DNA from: Leptospira congkakensis
GTDB lineage: Bacteria > Spirochaetota > Leptospiria > Leptospirales > Leptospiraceae
Direction: 5' to 3'
DNA length: 64,000 nucleotides
Assembly (NCBI RefSeq): GCF_004770265.1
Contig: NZ_RQGQ01000016.1
Span: 434,001-498,000, forward strand
Shown: in pieces, positions 35,222 through 43,494 of the stretch
How positions within the stretch are numbered: the first letter of the stretch is position 1
Layout: the number at the start of each line of letters is the position of its first letter
The notes under the pieces: generated by a model
The model's database searches: none
What the model saw: the letters and a program-made list of their open reading frames with translations, nothing else
What the model was told of the DNA's origin: nothing
Program-made: the position numbers and the translations under genes

Positions 35222-35299
35222 GATTGTTCGCGAAATGGGGGGGAGGAAGTAGGACATTCCTCTTAGCACTTAAGGTGTTCTGAAAGTGAGGGCTTTTGA
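35222..35299 (+). pseudogene. Decayed 3' half of a 5S rRNA gene with its terminator
   Basis: ATTGTTCGCGAAATGGG (from 35223) corresponds to ATTGGGTTCGCTCAATGGG of the intact 5S. GAAGTAGGACATT (35256-35268) then matches GAGAGTAGGACATT, and TTAGCACTTAA matches TTAGCACTAA. Beyond it, TGAAAGTGAGGGCTTTT echoes the copy-1 terminator CGAAAGTGAGCGCTTTT. The 5' half is missing. Colinearity over five blocks makes chance similarity unlikely. Confidence 0.6.
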
Positions 35300-35349
35300 T
35301 TCTGCACGTTGAAAGGGCCCGTTAGCAATGGTTTGCGGAATGATTTTCC

Positions 35350-35922
35350 TTGAATAATAGACTTGTATTTGTTAGTAGGGATAGGTTTCTATTTGCAGCT
35401 CGTTCCAAGAAGGAATTAATTTTCATCATTTCCTTTTTAGTCCTCTTGTTTTCTAGTCGATTCATTTCAGATCTCTGGCCTTTTATTACATTGTTATCAA
35501 GTATATTGTTGATATGGTTGTTTATTTCGTTTCGTTCTAAATATTATCACTTAACCATTCTCTTGTGTTTTCTCCTTGTTTACACTCGAGTAGAATTTTT
35601 ATTTTTATACTACCTCTTGTTTTTCCTGATTCTGTATAAGACATGGAAAAAAAAGGAAGAAAAGTATTCAGTCATTTCAAGGTATATCCTCTATTTTATT
35701 GGATTGGCTATTATTCTAACTAATAATCCATCCGATGGGGACAGATCTTTTTTAGCATTTTGCCAACATTACGCCCTATCCAAATCGCTTAGATTCCTTT
35801 ATTTTTCAGATCCGTGGACAACATGTGATTCCCTTTTGGTTACAGATTTTGGGAATGCAAGAAGTCTTTGGGAACTTTGGGCGCTAAATCCAAAATCAAA
35901 CTGTGGCTGTTTCGGCACCTAG
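35350..35922 (+). CDS. Hypothetical polytopic membrane protein
   Basis: 190 residues from a TTG at 35350, with no convincing RBS. Five or so hydrophobic helices lie between residues 22 and 125, then a soluble tail with several Cys and Trp, ending SNCGCFGT. It fills the gap between the 5S debris and the VOC gene and overlaps the latter's 3' end by 27 bases. I recognise no family. The membrane-protein pattern over the whole frame supports translation; the start and the crowded position argue for caution. Confidence 0.5.
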   Translation: MNNRLVFVSRDRFLFAARSKKELIFIISFLVLLFSSRFISDLWPFITLLSSILLIWLFISFRSKYYHLTILLCFLLVYTRVEFLFLYYLLFFLILYKTWKKKEEKYSVISRYILYFIGLAIILTNNPSDGDRSFLAFCQHYALSKSLRFLYFSDPWTTCDSLLVTDFGNARSLWELWALNPKSNCGCFGT

Positions 35923-36360
35923 TTGTTCTGCAAGCCCGATGAGAAGTCCCTCCACACCGCGAATATAACAGAGTCTGTAGATACTTTCAAATTGAACCAC
36001 TTCTCCAACGAGTTCTGCACCAAGCTTTGTGAGTCGGGCTAACAGTTCATCAAGATTGTCTACTCGGAACATGATGCGGAGATAACCAAGAGAGTTAACA
36101 GGGGCAGTTCTGTGGTCAGCGATGGTTTTGGGAGAACTAAATTGTGAAAGTTCTAGTCGCGTATGTCCATCAGGAGTCACCATCATCGCGATCTCGACTT
36201 CTTGATTCCCGAGTCCCGTGACTCGTCCTGCCCATTCTCCTGCAACCACCATTCGTCCTTCCAGGTTTAACCCAATCTCCTCGAAAAATGAAATAGCCCG
36301 ATCGAGGGACTCAACAACGATTCCGACATTGTGCATTTCTAGTAGTTTACTTTTTGCCAT
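35896..36360 (-). CDS. VOC family (glyoxalase fold) protein
   Basis: 154 residues with the vicinal-oxygen-chelate fold. The N-terminal module starts MHNVGIVVESLDRAISFFEEIG, with a likely metal His at residue 10. The second module has YLRIMFRVDNLDELLARL and closes with GLLIGLAEQLG. HTRLELSQF holds a second potential metal ligand (Glu). Related proteins are epimerases, dioxygenases or resistance proteins; the specific reaction cannot be named. It converges on the hypothetical membrane gene at 35350. Confidence 0.87.
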   Translation of the reverse strand: MAKSKLLEMHNVGIVVESLDRAISFFEEIGLNLEGRMVVAGEWAGRVTGLGNQEVEIAMMVTPDGHTRLELSQFSSPKTIADHRTAPVNSLGYLRIMFRVDNLDELLARLTKLGAELVGEVVQFESIYRLCYIRGVEGLLIGLAEQLGAETATV

Positions 36361-36604
36361 GACCTTTTTTTGGAATGGAGTTGGATTTGATCAAGATGAT
36401 TTATTGCTATCGCGGTTTTAGAATTGTGCACAAATTTCTTTTATCAAGAGGGAAACTTTTCTCGCAATCTGAAGTCTGCAAAGTCAAGAAACAAGTGAAA
36501 TAGACCATCCCGCCCGGATCACAGTTTTTTATATACGAAAACCAATTCAATGAGATAGTCAAACATTAGCAATAGGAACATCTCTTTATCTCTAAAGATC
36601 GTAA

Positions 36605-37339
36605 ATGAAAGTGATTATGAAAAAAGTTTCCATATTAATTCTATTCTTAATTTTACTAACTTTTGCTTTTTATAAAGCACTTGATTTCGGTTTAATCTGG
36701 TTTGTTTATCCTTCCAAAGATAAGTATCCCATTAAAGGGATCGATGTTTCGAATCATCAAGGAAAAATCAATTGGAGTTTAGTTCCCAAAAATGAAATTT
36801 CCTTTGTTTATATAAAAGCCACTGAAGGAGGTGATTTCAAAGATAAGGCTTTTGTTTATAACTGGACCGCAGCTAAAAAGGAAGGATTCAAAGTTGGTGC
36901 GTATCATTTTTTTACCCTTTGCAAAACTGGAATTGAGCAAGCGGAAAATTTCATTAAAACAGTTCCGAAAGAACCAGATTCTCTTCCTCCAGTTGTTGAT
37001 CTTGAATTTGAAGGGAATTGTAAAGAGAGACCAAATATAGAAAATGTCCAATTGGAAATACAAAATTTTTTGGATAAAATCGACTCACATTACGAACACG
37101 AAACGATTCTTTATCTAACTAAGGAATTTATAAATAAATACTTAGGTGATAATTTGTTTAATCATCCTATTTGGATTAGAAATATTTTTATGCATCCAAA
37201 TACTTTTTCTTCCATAGAATGGACTATTTGGCAATATAAAAGTACAGAACGTATTATTGGGATTGATGGCCCTGTTGATGTGAATGTTTTAAAGGGAAAC
37301 ATTCATTCTATTTTCACCCCATCTCCACCGATGAACTAA
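36605..37339 (+). CDS. GH25 family lysozyme (muramidase), membrane-anchored or exported
   Basis: 244 residues. A basic start and one hydrophobic segment (about 7-24) suggest a signal anchor. The GH25 barrel follows: IKGIDVSNHQGKINW with Asp47, FVYIKATEGG, VGAYHFF, VVDLEFEG with Asp132 and Glu134 as the catalytic acidic pair, and WTIWQYKS near the end. Such enzymes hydrolyse the beta-1,4 bond of peptidoglycan. They are usual in Gram-positives and phages and less so in spirochaetes, so acquisition by transfer is possible. No phage genes are adjacent. Its 3' end overlaps the convergent TetR gene by 26 bases. Confidence 0.92.
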   Translation: MKVIMKKVSILILFLILLTFAFYKALDFGLIWFVYPSKDKYPIKGIDVSNHQGKINWSLVPKNEISFVYIKATEGGDFKDKAFVYNWTAAKKEGFKVGAYHFFTLCKTGIEQAENFIKTVPKEPDSLPPVVDLEFEGNCKERPNIENVQLEIQNFLDKIDSHYEHETILYLTKEFINKYLGDNLFNHPIWIRNIFMHPNTFSSIEWTIWQYKSTERIIGIDGPVDVNVLKGNIHSIFTPSPPMN

Positions 37340-37940
37340 CGGTCGTTTTTAATAATTGGATTACATCCATTCCTTCGGGAAGGACTAAGTGTCCATCGAT
37401 AGCCAAGGAAGCAATGCCATGTACAGTGGCCCAAGCACCAAGAGCTCTAGCATGAGCTAAATCTTTACTCACACGTTCATTCGCAAATGCTGCATAAAGC
37501 AAACGAAAGGGGCGCTGTGAACTCACCCAAATTTCCCGATCAGGACTTTCCAAACCGATTTTTTTTTCTAAGTCAATTTGATTCAGCATTAGGCGGTATA
37601 AGTTTGGATTTACCACTGCAAACTGAATGTATTCCACACCATAATAATAAGCCATCAAACGACCGCGAACTTTCGGATGGTTTTTTTGTGCCTTAAGCAT
37701 ATTGGCAGCCAATTCATCGTAACCGGATGCAGCTACTGCCTGCAGTAATTCTTGTTTTCCTTTGAAATGTGCATAAGGGGCCATATGAGTGACACCGATG
37801 GCAGAAGCGATCGAACGAAGAGAAACTGCCTCAATTCCTTGTTTTTGCAATAGGTTGCGAGCGGCAGTAATGAGTGCAGGGCGAAGGTCTCCGTGATGGT
37901 ATGAATTCCCTTTGTCCTGATTTTGTTTTTTCACGGCCAT
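37314..37940 (-). CDS. TetR family transcriptional regulator
   Basis: 208 residues. The N-terminal HTH (about 15-65) is typical: LITAARNLLQKQGIEAVSLR, then ASAIGVTHMAPYAHFKGKQELL. The C-terminal part resembles the WHG/TetR_C_33 ligand domain (GRLMAYYYGVEYIQFAVVNPNLYRLMLN begins it in two parts). It is divergent from the FAD oxidoreductase gene, and a perfect 23-bp palindrome lies between them. The usual model is that it represses the oxidoreductase unit until a lipophilic ligand binds. Confidence 0.93.
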   Translation of the reverse strand: MAVKKQNQDKGNSYHHGDLRPALITAARNLLQKQGIEAVSLRSIASAIGVTHMAPYAHFKGKQELLQAVAASGYDELAANMLKAQKNHPKVRGRLMAYYYGVEYIQFAVVNPNLYRLMLNQIDLEKKIGLESPDREIWVSSQRPFRLLYAAFANERVSKDLAHARALGAWATVHGIASLAIDGHLVLPEGMDVIQLLKTTVSSSVEMG

Positions 37941-38065
37941 TACAACCTAGTAGGCCTTCTGCCCGAACTGGTAAAGTCTTTTCGAATGGGAATGGGAAAG
38001 TCGAAACTCGGCCTCCAATTCTTAGTAAAATCGTTTTTTTCAAAGAGACTAAGAAAAAATCATTG

Positions 38066-38088
38066 CAATCTTTACAGTGTAAAGATTG
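38066..38088. promoter_or_regulatory. Probable TetR operator, perfect 23-bp palindrome
   Basis: CAATCTTTACA-G-TGTAAAGATTG is an 11-1-11 perfect palindrome, 38 bases before the start of the FAD oxidoreductase gene and about 125 bases from the TetR start. TTGCAA at 38064-38069 could be a -35 element overlapping it. Length, symmetry and position fit a TetR-dimer operator. Confidence 0.7.
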
Positions 38089-38126
38089 GGTATTCCTCAG
38101 AAGAATTTCCTTTAGGAGAACAGAAA

Positions 38127-39659
38127 ATGTTTCACTATGACACTGTCGTAATTGGTGCCGGTAACGCTGGTTTGATGGCAGCCACACGTTTGCAACGCGA
38201 AGGCTCAAAAACTTTGTTATTAGAGAGGCATAATGTTCCCGGAGGATGTGCCACGTCCTTTGTTCGTGGAGATTTTGAGTTCGAGGTGGCTCTCCACCAA
38301 CTCAGTGGAGTGGGAACAGAATCCAATCCTTTCATTATGCGTCGTGTATTTGAAGAACTTGGTGTTCTGGATAAAATCGAACTCGTACAAGAAGAAGAAC
38401 TCTATCGAATCATTATCCCGGGGAAATTGGATGTGACTTTGCCCGCTGATTGGACAGAACTACAAAACCATTTAAAAAGTTTATTCCCAGAAGAAAAGGA
38501 TGGGATTGAGCGATTTTTTAAACTCAGTGAAGCTGTGGTAAACGAGTATTATTTTGTTCTTCCAAGAATTAGGTTATCAAACGATGAAGAAAAAATTCGA
38601 ATCAAATGTCCAAATTTTACAACATATGGTCTTCGTTCCACAACCGATGTATTAAATGAATTTTTTTCCAATGAGGATTTGATTAATGTAATAACACCTT
38701 ATTGGAGTTATGTTGGGATTCCAACAACAGATTTGGTTTTTGCCGAATTCATCGGTATGTTATATTTTTACTGTGTGTATAAACCTTGGCATATCAAAGG
38801 AGGGTCTCAGATGCTTTCGAGTTCCCTTCTTTCTTCTTTTGAAGAAGCAGGTGGTGAGGTGAAGTTTAATTGTGCAGCGGAGAAAATTCTCACTGAAAAT
38901 GGAGTCGTACGTGGTGTACGATTAGAAACAGGTGAAACCGTAACTTGCGATGCAGTTGTTTCTAATGCAAGCCCTCTCATCACTTATCATGAAATGTTGG
39001 ATTTCGAAACTCCACCGTCGTCTGTATTAAAGGATTTCCAATCCAGAAGGATGGGTGTTTCTGCAGTATGTCTTTATTTAGGTTTAGATTGTTCTCCAGA
39101 TGAGTTAGGGTTTACAACGGCCTCTACCTTTGTGATGACAACTTCTAATTCAGAAGTCACTGAAGATCGAATGTATACATTGGATGCTCCAGACTGGGGG
39201 ATGGTAACCTGCTATAACTTTATTGATGAGGAACTTGCACCTAAAGGAAAGGCAGTAGTGACTCTCGTTGCCTTACAATATGGAGAAGCTTGGAAAGATG
39301 TTCCTACAGAAAAATACATTTCCACAAAATATGAGTTTGGTGATAAACTAATCAAACTTGTTGAACAAGCTTACCCTAACATCAGAGAACATATTGAAAG
39401 GGCCGAAGTTGCCACACCAATGACGATGATGCGTTATTTGAATACACCTGGAGGTGCCATTTATGGATTCAAACAAACCTTACAGGATGGTCACTTAATG
39501 CGTGAATCTCTTGATGCAATCGATGGACTTTATTCCGCAAGTAGTTGGACAAGTATGGGTGGGTTTCAACCGACTTATTTGAATGGATACAATACCGCGC
39601 GGAAAATACTGAAACGTTCGAACATTCGTCGTAAACCAAAAACAACACAAACTAAATGA
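38127..39659 (+). CDS. FAD-dependent oxidoreductase, phytoene desaturase/CrtISO-like
   Basis: 510 residues from ATG 38127, with AGGAG seven bases upstream; an in-frame upstream start at 37923 would run through the operator. The dinucleotide fold starts VVIGAGNAGLMAATRLQREG (residues 7-26), followed by the GGCATSF segment. The family-typical C-terminal motif is GLYSASSWTSMGGFQPTYLN. The family includes carotenoid desaturases and isomerases and retinol saturase; the substrate is probably a polyene, sterol or other lipid. No carotenoid genes are nearby. The ferredoxin-reductase gene follows 58 bases downstream, and the TetR operator lies upstream. Confidence 0.9.
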   Translation: MFHYDTVVIGAGNAGLMAATRLQREGSKTLLLERHNVPGGCATSFVRGDFEFEVALHQLSGVGTESNPFIMRRVFEELGVLDKIELVQEEELYRIIIPGKLDVTLPADWTELQNHLKSLFPEEKDGIERFFKLSEAVVNEYYFVLPRIRLSNDEEKIRIKCPNFTTYGLRSTTDVLNEFFSNEDLINVITPYWSYVGIPTTDLVFAEFIGMLYFYCVYKPWHIKGGSQMLSSSLLSSFEEAGGEVKFNCAAEKILTENGVVRGVRLETGETVTCDAVVSNASPLITYHEMLDFETPPSSVLKDFQSRRMGVSAVCLYLGLDCSPDELGFTTASTFVMTTSNSEVTEDRMYTLDAPDWGMVTCYNFIDEELAPKGKAVVTLVALQYGEAWKDVPTEKYISTKYEFGDKLIKLVEQAYPNIREHIERAEVATPMTMMRYLNTPGGAIYGFKQTLQDGHLMRESLDAIDGLYSASSWTSMGGFQPTYLNGYNTARKILKRSNIRRKPKTTQTK

Positions 39660-39717
39660 AATGTACATCATTCATTAAAATCAATCGATGAATCTCTGAT
39701 TGGGAAGGAAACAATAT

Positions 39718-40902
39718 ATGTTAGATAATGATCAAAAAATAGAAACAAATATTCTGAACTCTGTAAATGGATTTAAGGAAGCGGTTTCAAAAAAAGAAGA
39801 ACTTGAAAGAAACGGTTCTAACTTTTCAGAAGGAAAAGGGCTCGTTCGAAAAACCATCAATAGCTTACATCCGAAACGAATTCGTTTGCGTGTAGAAAAA
39901 ATTCGAGTAGATACTCCTTCCACAAAAACTTTACAAATGGTTTCGGTCGATGGAAAAAGTTTGCCTCCTTTCCAAGCGGGTCAATACATCAATTTATTTG
40001 TCTCACTTTCTGGAGTTCTTACCGCAAGACCATATTCGATTTCATCTTCACCGACCGATTTGAGTTCGTATGAGTTAACGATCAAAAGGGCAGAAGGTGG
40101 GTTTGTGAGTCCCTATCTACTCGATGATGTAAAAATTGGACAAGAGTTTGAAAGTACAGGGCCTATGGGTTCTTTTCATCACAATCCACTATTCCATGGT
40201 TTAGATTTAGTTTTCCTCGCAGGTGGATCGGGTATTGCACCTGCAATGAGTATGTTAAAATCTTTTTTAGCTTCTCCAGAACCGTTTCGATTTCATATCA
40301 TATATTCGAATAGTTATGAAGACGATGTCATTTTTATAAATGAACTTCGAAACTTAGCAGCCGTTCATGAAAATTTTCTTTTGACTGAGTTTCTTTCGCG
40401 AAATGTTAGCGATGCTTTTAAAGGGTATCGCGGTAGGTTGGATTTTTCCACATTGCAAAGATTAGTTCCAGATGCTCCTTCTAAGATGTACTATGTTTGC
40501 GGACCAACTCCGTTCAACGAACATTGTGCCGATCTTCTTTCTAATCTTGGTGTTAAGTCCGGTCGTATCCTTATCGAAAGTAACGGCCCTCCTAACAAAC
40601 CAGAAACATTGGAAGGTTGGCCAAACTCCGTCCTTCCGACAAAGGAGGTGAATGTCACTGTAACGAATCAAAAATCCTTTAAGGCAAAAGTAGGGGAACC
40701 TCTTCTGAATAGCCTCGAACGAAATGGATTTTTTACGGAGAATGCTTGTCGGTCAGGTGAATGTAGTTTATGTCGGGTCAAATTAAAATCGGGAGAAGTA
40801 TTCAGTCCCCCAGAAGCCAAAATTCGAAAGTCGGATAAAAAGTTTGGTTGGATCCATTCCTGTGTCGCTTTTCCAGTTACAGATGTTGAAATCCAGCTAT
40901 AA
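39718..40902 (+). CDS. Ferredoxin reductase with C-terminal [2Fe-2S] domain
   Basis: 394 residues from ATG 39718, with AAGGAA seven bases upstream. After an N-terminal extension of about 55 residues comes an FNR-type FAD domain with RPYSISSSP, then an NAD(P)-binding domain with LAGGSGIAPAMSML and YYVCGPTPFNEHC. The last 80 residues are a plant-type ferredoxin with CRSGECSLC and a final Cys in HSCVAFP (C-x4-C-x2-C...C). The protein can pass electrons from NAD(P)H to a partner oxygenase, desaturase or reductase. The oxidoreductase encoded just upstream, under the same operator, is the obvious candidate partner. Confidence 0.92.
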   Translation: MLDNDQKIETNILNSVNGFKEAVSKKEELERNGSNFSEGKGLVRKTINSLHPKRIRLRVEKIRVDTPSTKTLQMVSVDGKSLPPFQAGQYINLFVSLSGVLTARPYSISSSPTDLSSYELTIKRAEGGFVSPYLLDDVKIGQEFESTGPMGSFHHNPLFHGLDLVFLAGGSGIAPAMSMLKSFLASPEPFRFHIIYSNSYEDDVIFINELRNLAAVHENFLLTEFLSRNVSDAFKGYRGRLDFSTLQRLVPDAPSKMYYVCGPTPFNEHCADLLSNLGVKSGRILIESNGPPNKPETLEGWPNSVLPTKEVNVTVTNQKSFKAKVGEPLLNSLERNGFFTENACRSGECSLCRVKLKSGEVFSPPEAKIRKSDKKFGWIHSCVAFPVTDVEIQL

Positions 40903-40961
40903 ACTAGTTTTAAAAACAATGTGATATTCTGATCTTTCCCTTTGTTTTTGGTTTGAATCAA

Positions 40962-40998
40962 CTTTGGTAAAAGAGAATAAAAAAATCTTTTATCAAAG
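40962..40998. promoter_or_regulatory. 13-bp stem-loop upstream of an exported-protein gene
   Basis: CTTTGGTAAAAGA (40962-40974) and TCTTTTATCAAAG (40986-40998) pair with a single G-T exception around an 11-base A-rich loop. There is no T-run after it on the plus strand, so it is not a standard terminator. It lies 50 bases before the start at 41048 and could act in the 5' UTR or as a protein-binding site. Confidence 0.4.
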
Positions 40999-41047
40999 AG
41001 CGAGTGTCTCAATTTGACTAAAACCTTAAATAGTTCTGAAGTTTTTG

Positions 41048-42085
41048 ATGTTACGTTATTTCATTATTCTTATATTTTTAGTTTCTTTGAGTTCATTATA
41101 TCCAGACGAAATCAAAGAAGTACAAATTGAACCCGAACCCAATGCAGAACCTGAGAAAGGTCCTTATAAATATATCTCCATCAATCCTGGCGTAACTTTG
41201 GAAAGTGTCTCTTTATCCATCCAAGGGAGAAGTCGGGATGCTCATATGGTTCAGGATGATCCAGGTCGCGTTTCTTGGTTACTCGATGTTAAATCCCCCG
41301 AAATCCAATTCTCAAAATATTTTGGTATGAATTTACTTCTTCACAATTCAAATTTTTATTTGAATCGGCAGTCCATACCAAAGATGTTTTCAAAAAATCA
41401 ATCTCCAGAAGTATCATCTTCGGAGTCAGAATCTGGGTCTTCTGGTTCTAGCAACAATTCTTTAAAACCAAATCGCACAAAAGTTACCGAAGATATTGAT
41501 ACTAGCGTTGAGGGTACATATTCGATGTTAGTGCCTATTTTTTATTTTGGAAATCCTGATACCTTTCGATTTGGTTTAGGTTTTGGCCCCGCTCATGTTA
41601 AGTTAAGGGGGAATGTCGATTTTAAAGATGCAGCTTCAAACTTGTTGATTGCATACTCAAGTTCAAATCGCGATGCTTTTCTGAATAATTTAAGAGGGTT
41701 TCAATTTGTTTCCGGAAATATCAATCCAGAAACTGATCCAACTCTTACTTATTTAATCACAAACCTATCCACTGGAAATAATTTAGAATTAGTCGGTTAT
41801 TATTTAGCGAGCCAAGGGTTACTTCGCCCTGATTTGACTGCCGCCACTGCATATCTTAGCGGAAGGTTTAATGCTGTCGAATCTCTTGCGATTAGTAGTC
41901 TGATGCGAAATCAAGTGGGTGTCAATTCTGTTGCAAGATTTGCATTTATGATGTATTTGGAGTCACCACCTTTTCTTGGTATGCGAGGAAGGGTTTCTTT
42001 TGGTGGTCCCATTGTAAAAGAAAACGGATATACATATGAATTGCGAACCTTTCATTTTGCCCTTTATATGCCGATAGAGTTTTAA
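41048..42085 (+). CDS. Exported hypothetical protein, possible outer-membrane protein
   Basis: 345 residues from ATG 41048 with a signal peptide (MLRYFIILIFLVSLSSLYP). The mature part alternates beta-type segments (FRFGLGFGPAHVKLRG, VRF-like turns) and ends YELRTFHFALYMPIEF, a terminal aromatic residue as seen in outer-membrane beta-barrels. A Ser-rich segment lies at about 118-140 (SSSESESGSSGSSNN). I recognise no family. It is followed by another exported gene of similar style, so the two may be outer-membrane components of one unit. Confidence 0.68.
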   Translation: MLRYFIILIFLVSLSSLYPDEIKEVQIEPEPNAEPEKGPYKYISINPGVTLESVSLSIQGRSRDAHMVQDDPGRVSWLLDVKSPEIQFSKYFGMNLLLHNSNFYLNRQSIPKMFSKNQSPEVSSSESESGSSGSSNNSLKPNRTKVTEDIDTSVEGTYSMLVPIFYFGNPDTFRFGLGFGPAHVKLRGNVDFKDAASNLLIAYSSSNRDAFLNNLRGFQFVSGNINPETDPTLTYLITNLSTGNNLELVGYYLASQGLLRPDLTAATAYLSGRFNAVESLAISSLMRNQVGVNSVARFAFMMYLESPPFLGMRGRVSFGGPIVKENGYTYELRTFHFALYMPIEF

Positions 42086-42270
42086 GATCGGTATTTATAA
42101 TTATATATTTGATCCAACCCATTGTCGTAAAATTTACGGATAGTCTCAATCTTTGAATTACTTTCAGGGATTTGGACATATATAACTTCAAAAAAGAACA
42201 ATTAGTAATTAAATTTTTCTTGAGTCAGTCCTCTACTAGTTGTTATTGGCTGGTAGAGGTAAGACAAATA

Positions 42271-43218
42271 ATGAAACGTAATCTCGTTTTTTTTCTGATA
42301 GGTATATCTTTATTTACTGGGTCTATCTATGCGCAAGGTAAAGTAGAAGGAAATACAATACGATTGAAGGGTGCTTTGTTTTTTGGTAGCCTTCGTCCCG
42401 ATTTTGAAAAGAGAAATTTTTACAATGACATTGTTGGTTTGGAATACAACAAAGAATGGCAAAATAACCGTGGAATGAGCCTCATTAATGATTTAGGTTT
42501 TGATTATTTTCACTCTTTAAATGCAGGTATACTTAGTAACGTATTTTTAGGATTACATGTAAATCGATTTGGTCGCGGTTATGAATGGAATTCTTATTAT
42601 GCAGCTGGTTTAGGGATTAAAGAGGCAGACTATCGTTTGTTATACTCTGATATTAATCTCGGCGTCACTCTTTCTCCAATTTCTAATTTTCGAATTTTAC
42701 CAAAATATGTGATACGAAGTTTGGGCCAATCTCTAGAAGGAACTTATTTAGGTCTTGGTGCTCCAAGTTATTATGGTCAGGACACAAAAACGGCAACAGG
42801 CACGTCTGGATTAATTGGAGTTGGCTTTGAATTTGATCTTAACGATCGTGCCACTCTTTTTGCTGATTTACTTGTATACGGTCCCTTCCTTCTTAATTCA
42901 ACAGGTACTTACAATTCCGAACAACTTAAAATCTATAATGGCGGTGCTGTCTATAATTACGCTAGCGGCGGTTATACTTTCTATTCAGAAAAATTTAGTT
43001 TCGGCGCAAGTATCATCGTCGTACCAAAACTTCGGTTGTTTGCAAGTTTTGAAAGTGAACGTATGACAGCAAAATCTAGAAGTCCCATTGCATTTAGTGT
43101 TACTGAAAATGGTATTAGTAGTGTTGGAACACTAATGGAATTTGTTTCTGCAACAGCAGACCACACCATTCTGGTTTCTGGATTGAAATTTGGTGTTACT
43201 TACGATTTAAATTTGTAA
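42271..43218 (+). CDS. Exported hypothetical beta-barrel-like protein
   Basis: 315 residues from ATG 42271, with AGAGGTAAG upstream; a longer frame from 42172 lacks an RBS and a signal at its start. Signal peptide MKRNLVFFLIGISLFTGSIYAQ. The mature protein is rich in Tyr, Phe, Gly and Asn, with alternating hydrophobic strands (INLGVTLSPISNFRILPKYV, ATLFADLLVYGPFLL), and ends LKFGVTYDLNL. This is the pattern of a small outer-membrane barrel. No named family was recognised. It lies directly before the second 5S gene. Confidence 0.7.
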   Translation: MKRNLVFFLIGISLFTGSIYAQGKVEGNTIRLKGALFFGSLRPDFEKRNFYNDIVGLEYNKEWQNNRGMSLINDLGFDYFHSLNAGILSNVFLGLHVNRFGRGYEWNSYYAAGLGIKEADYRLLYSDINLGVTLSPISNFRILPKYVIRSLGQSLEGTYLGLGAPSYYGQDTKTATGTSGLIGVGFEFDLNDRATLFADLLVYGPFLLNSTGTYNSEQLKIYNGGAVYNYASGGYTFYSEKFSFGASIIVVPKLRLFASFESERMTAKSRSPIAFSVTENGISSVGTLMEFVSATADHTILVSGLKFGVTYDLNL

Positions 43219-43274
43219 ATTTTTCTTTTAATTCTGCTTGCAAATCCGGTGCACCTAGAAGTAATGGTAATTAC

Positions 43275-43392
43275 TCCTGGTGATTATGGAGAGAAGGCAA
43301 TACCCGTTCCCATTCCGAACACGGAAGTCAAGCTTCTCATCGCCGATGGTACTATTGGGTTCGCTCAATGGGAGAGTAGGACATTGCCGGGT
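43275..43392 (+). rRNA. rrf: 5S ribosomal RNA, copy 2
   Basis: Identical to copy 1 across the gene; the identity runs from 43265 to 43404 (140 bases, offset 8,402). It forms the same nine-pair terminal helix, CCTGGTGAT with ATTGCCGGG. Upstream, TTGCAA at 43238 sits at the same distance as TTGACT in copy 1. The terminator is different. The gene follows an exported-protein gene, again without 16S or 23S partners. Confidence 0.95.
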
Positions 43393-43410
43393 TAGCACTA
43401 ATAACTCAAT

Positions 43411-43443
43411 AAAAAAAGGCCAGCCTCAAGGTTGGCCTTTTTT
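43411..43443 (+). terminator. Terminator of 5S copy 2
   Basis: GGCCAGCC (43418-43425) pairs with GGTTGGCC (43430-43437) around TCAA, with an A-run before and six T residues after, so it may work in both directions. Confidence 0.9.
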
Positions 43444-43461
43444 ATGTACCAAATAAAATCC

Positions 43462-43483
43462 ATTGATCGAACCCAATAGTACC
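43462..43483 (-). pseudogene. Inverted 5S rRNA fragment
   Basis: ATTGATCGAACCCAATAGTACC, 22 bases, is the reverse complement of 5S copy 2 bases 43348-43369 with a single mismatch. It begins about 20 bases after the 5S terminator. It can pair with the 5S gene in a transcript or promote inversion of the segment between. Confidence 0.6.
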
Positions 43484-43494
43484 GCTAGTAACAG

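Noticed and set aside
34783..35349. 16S or 23S rRNA or tRNA genes next to the 5S copies
   Set aside because: No conserved rRNA or cloverleaf segments were seen near either 5S gene; the space holds only terminators and repeats.
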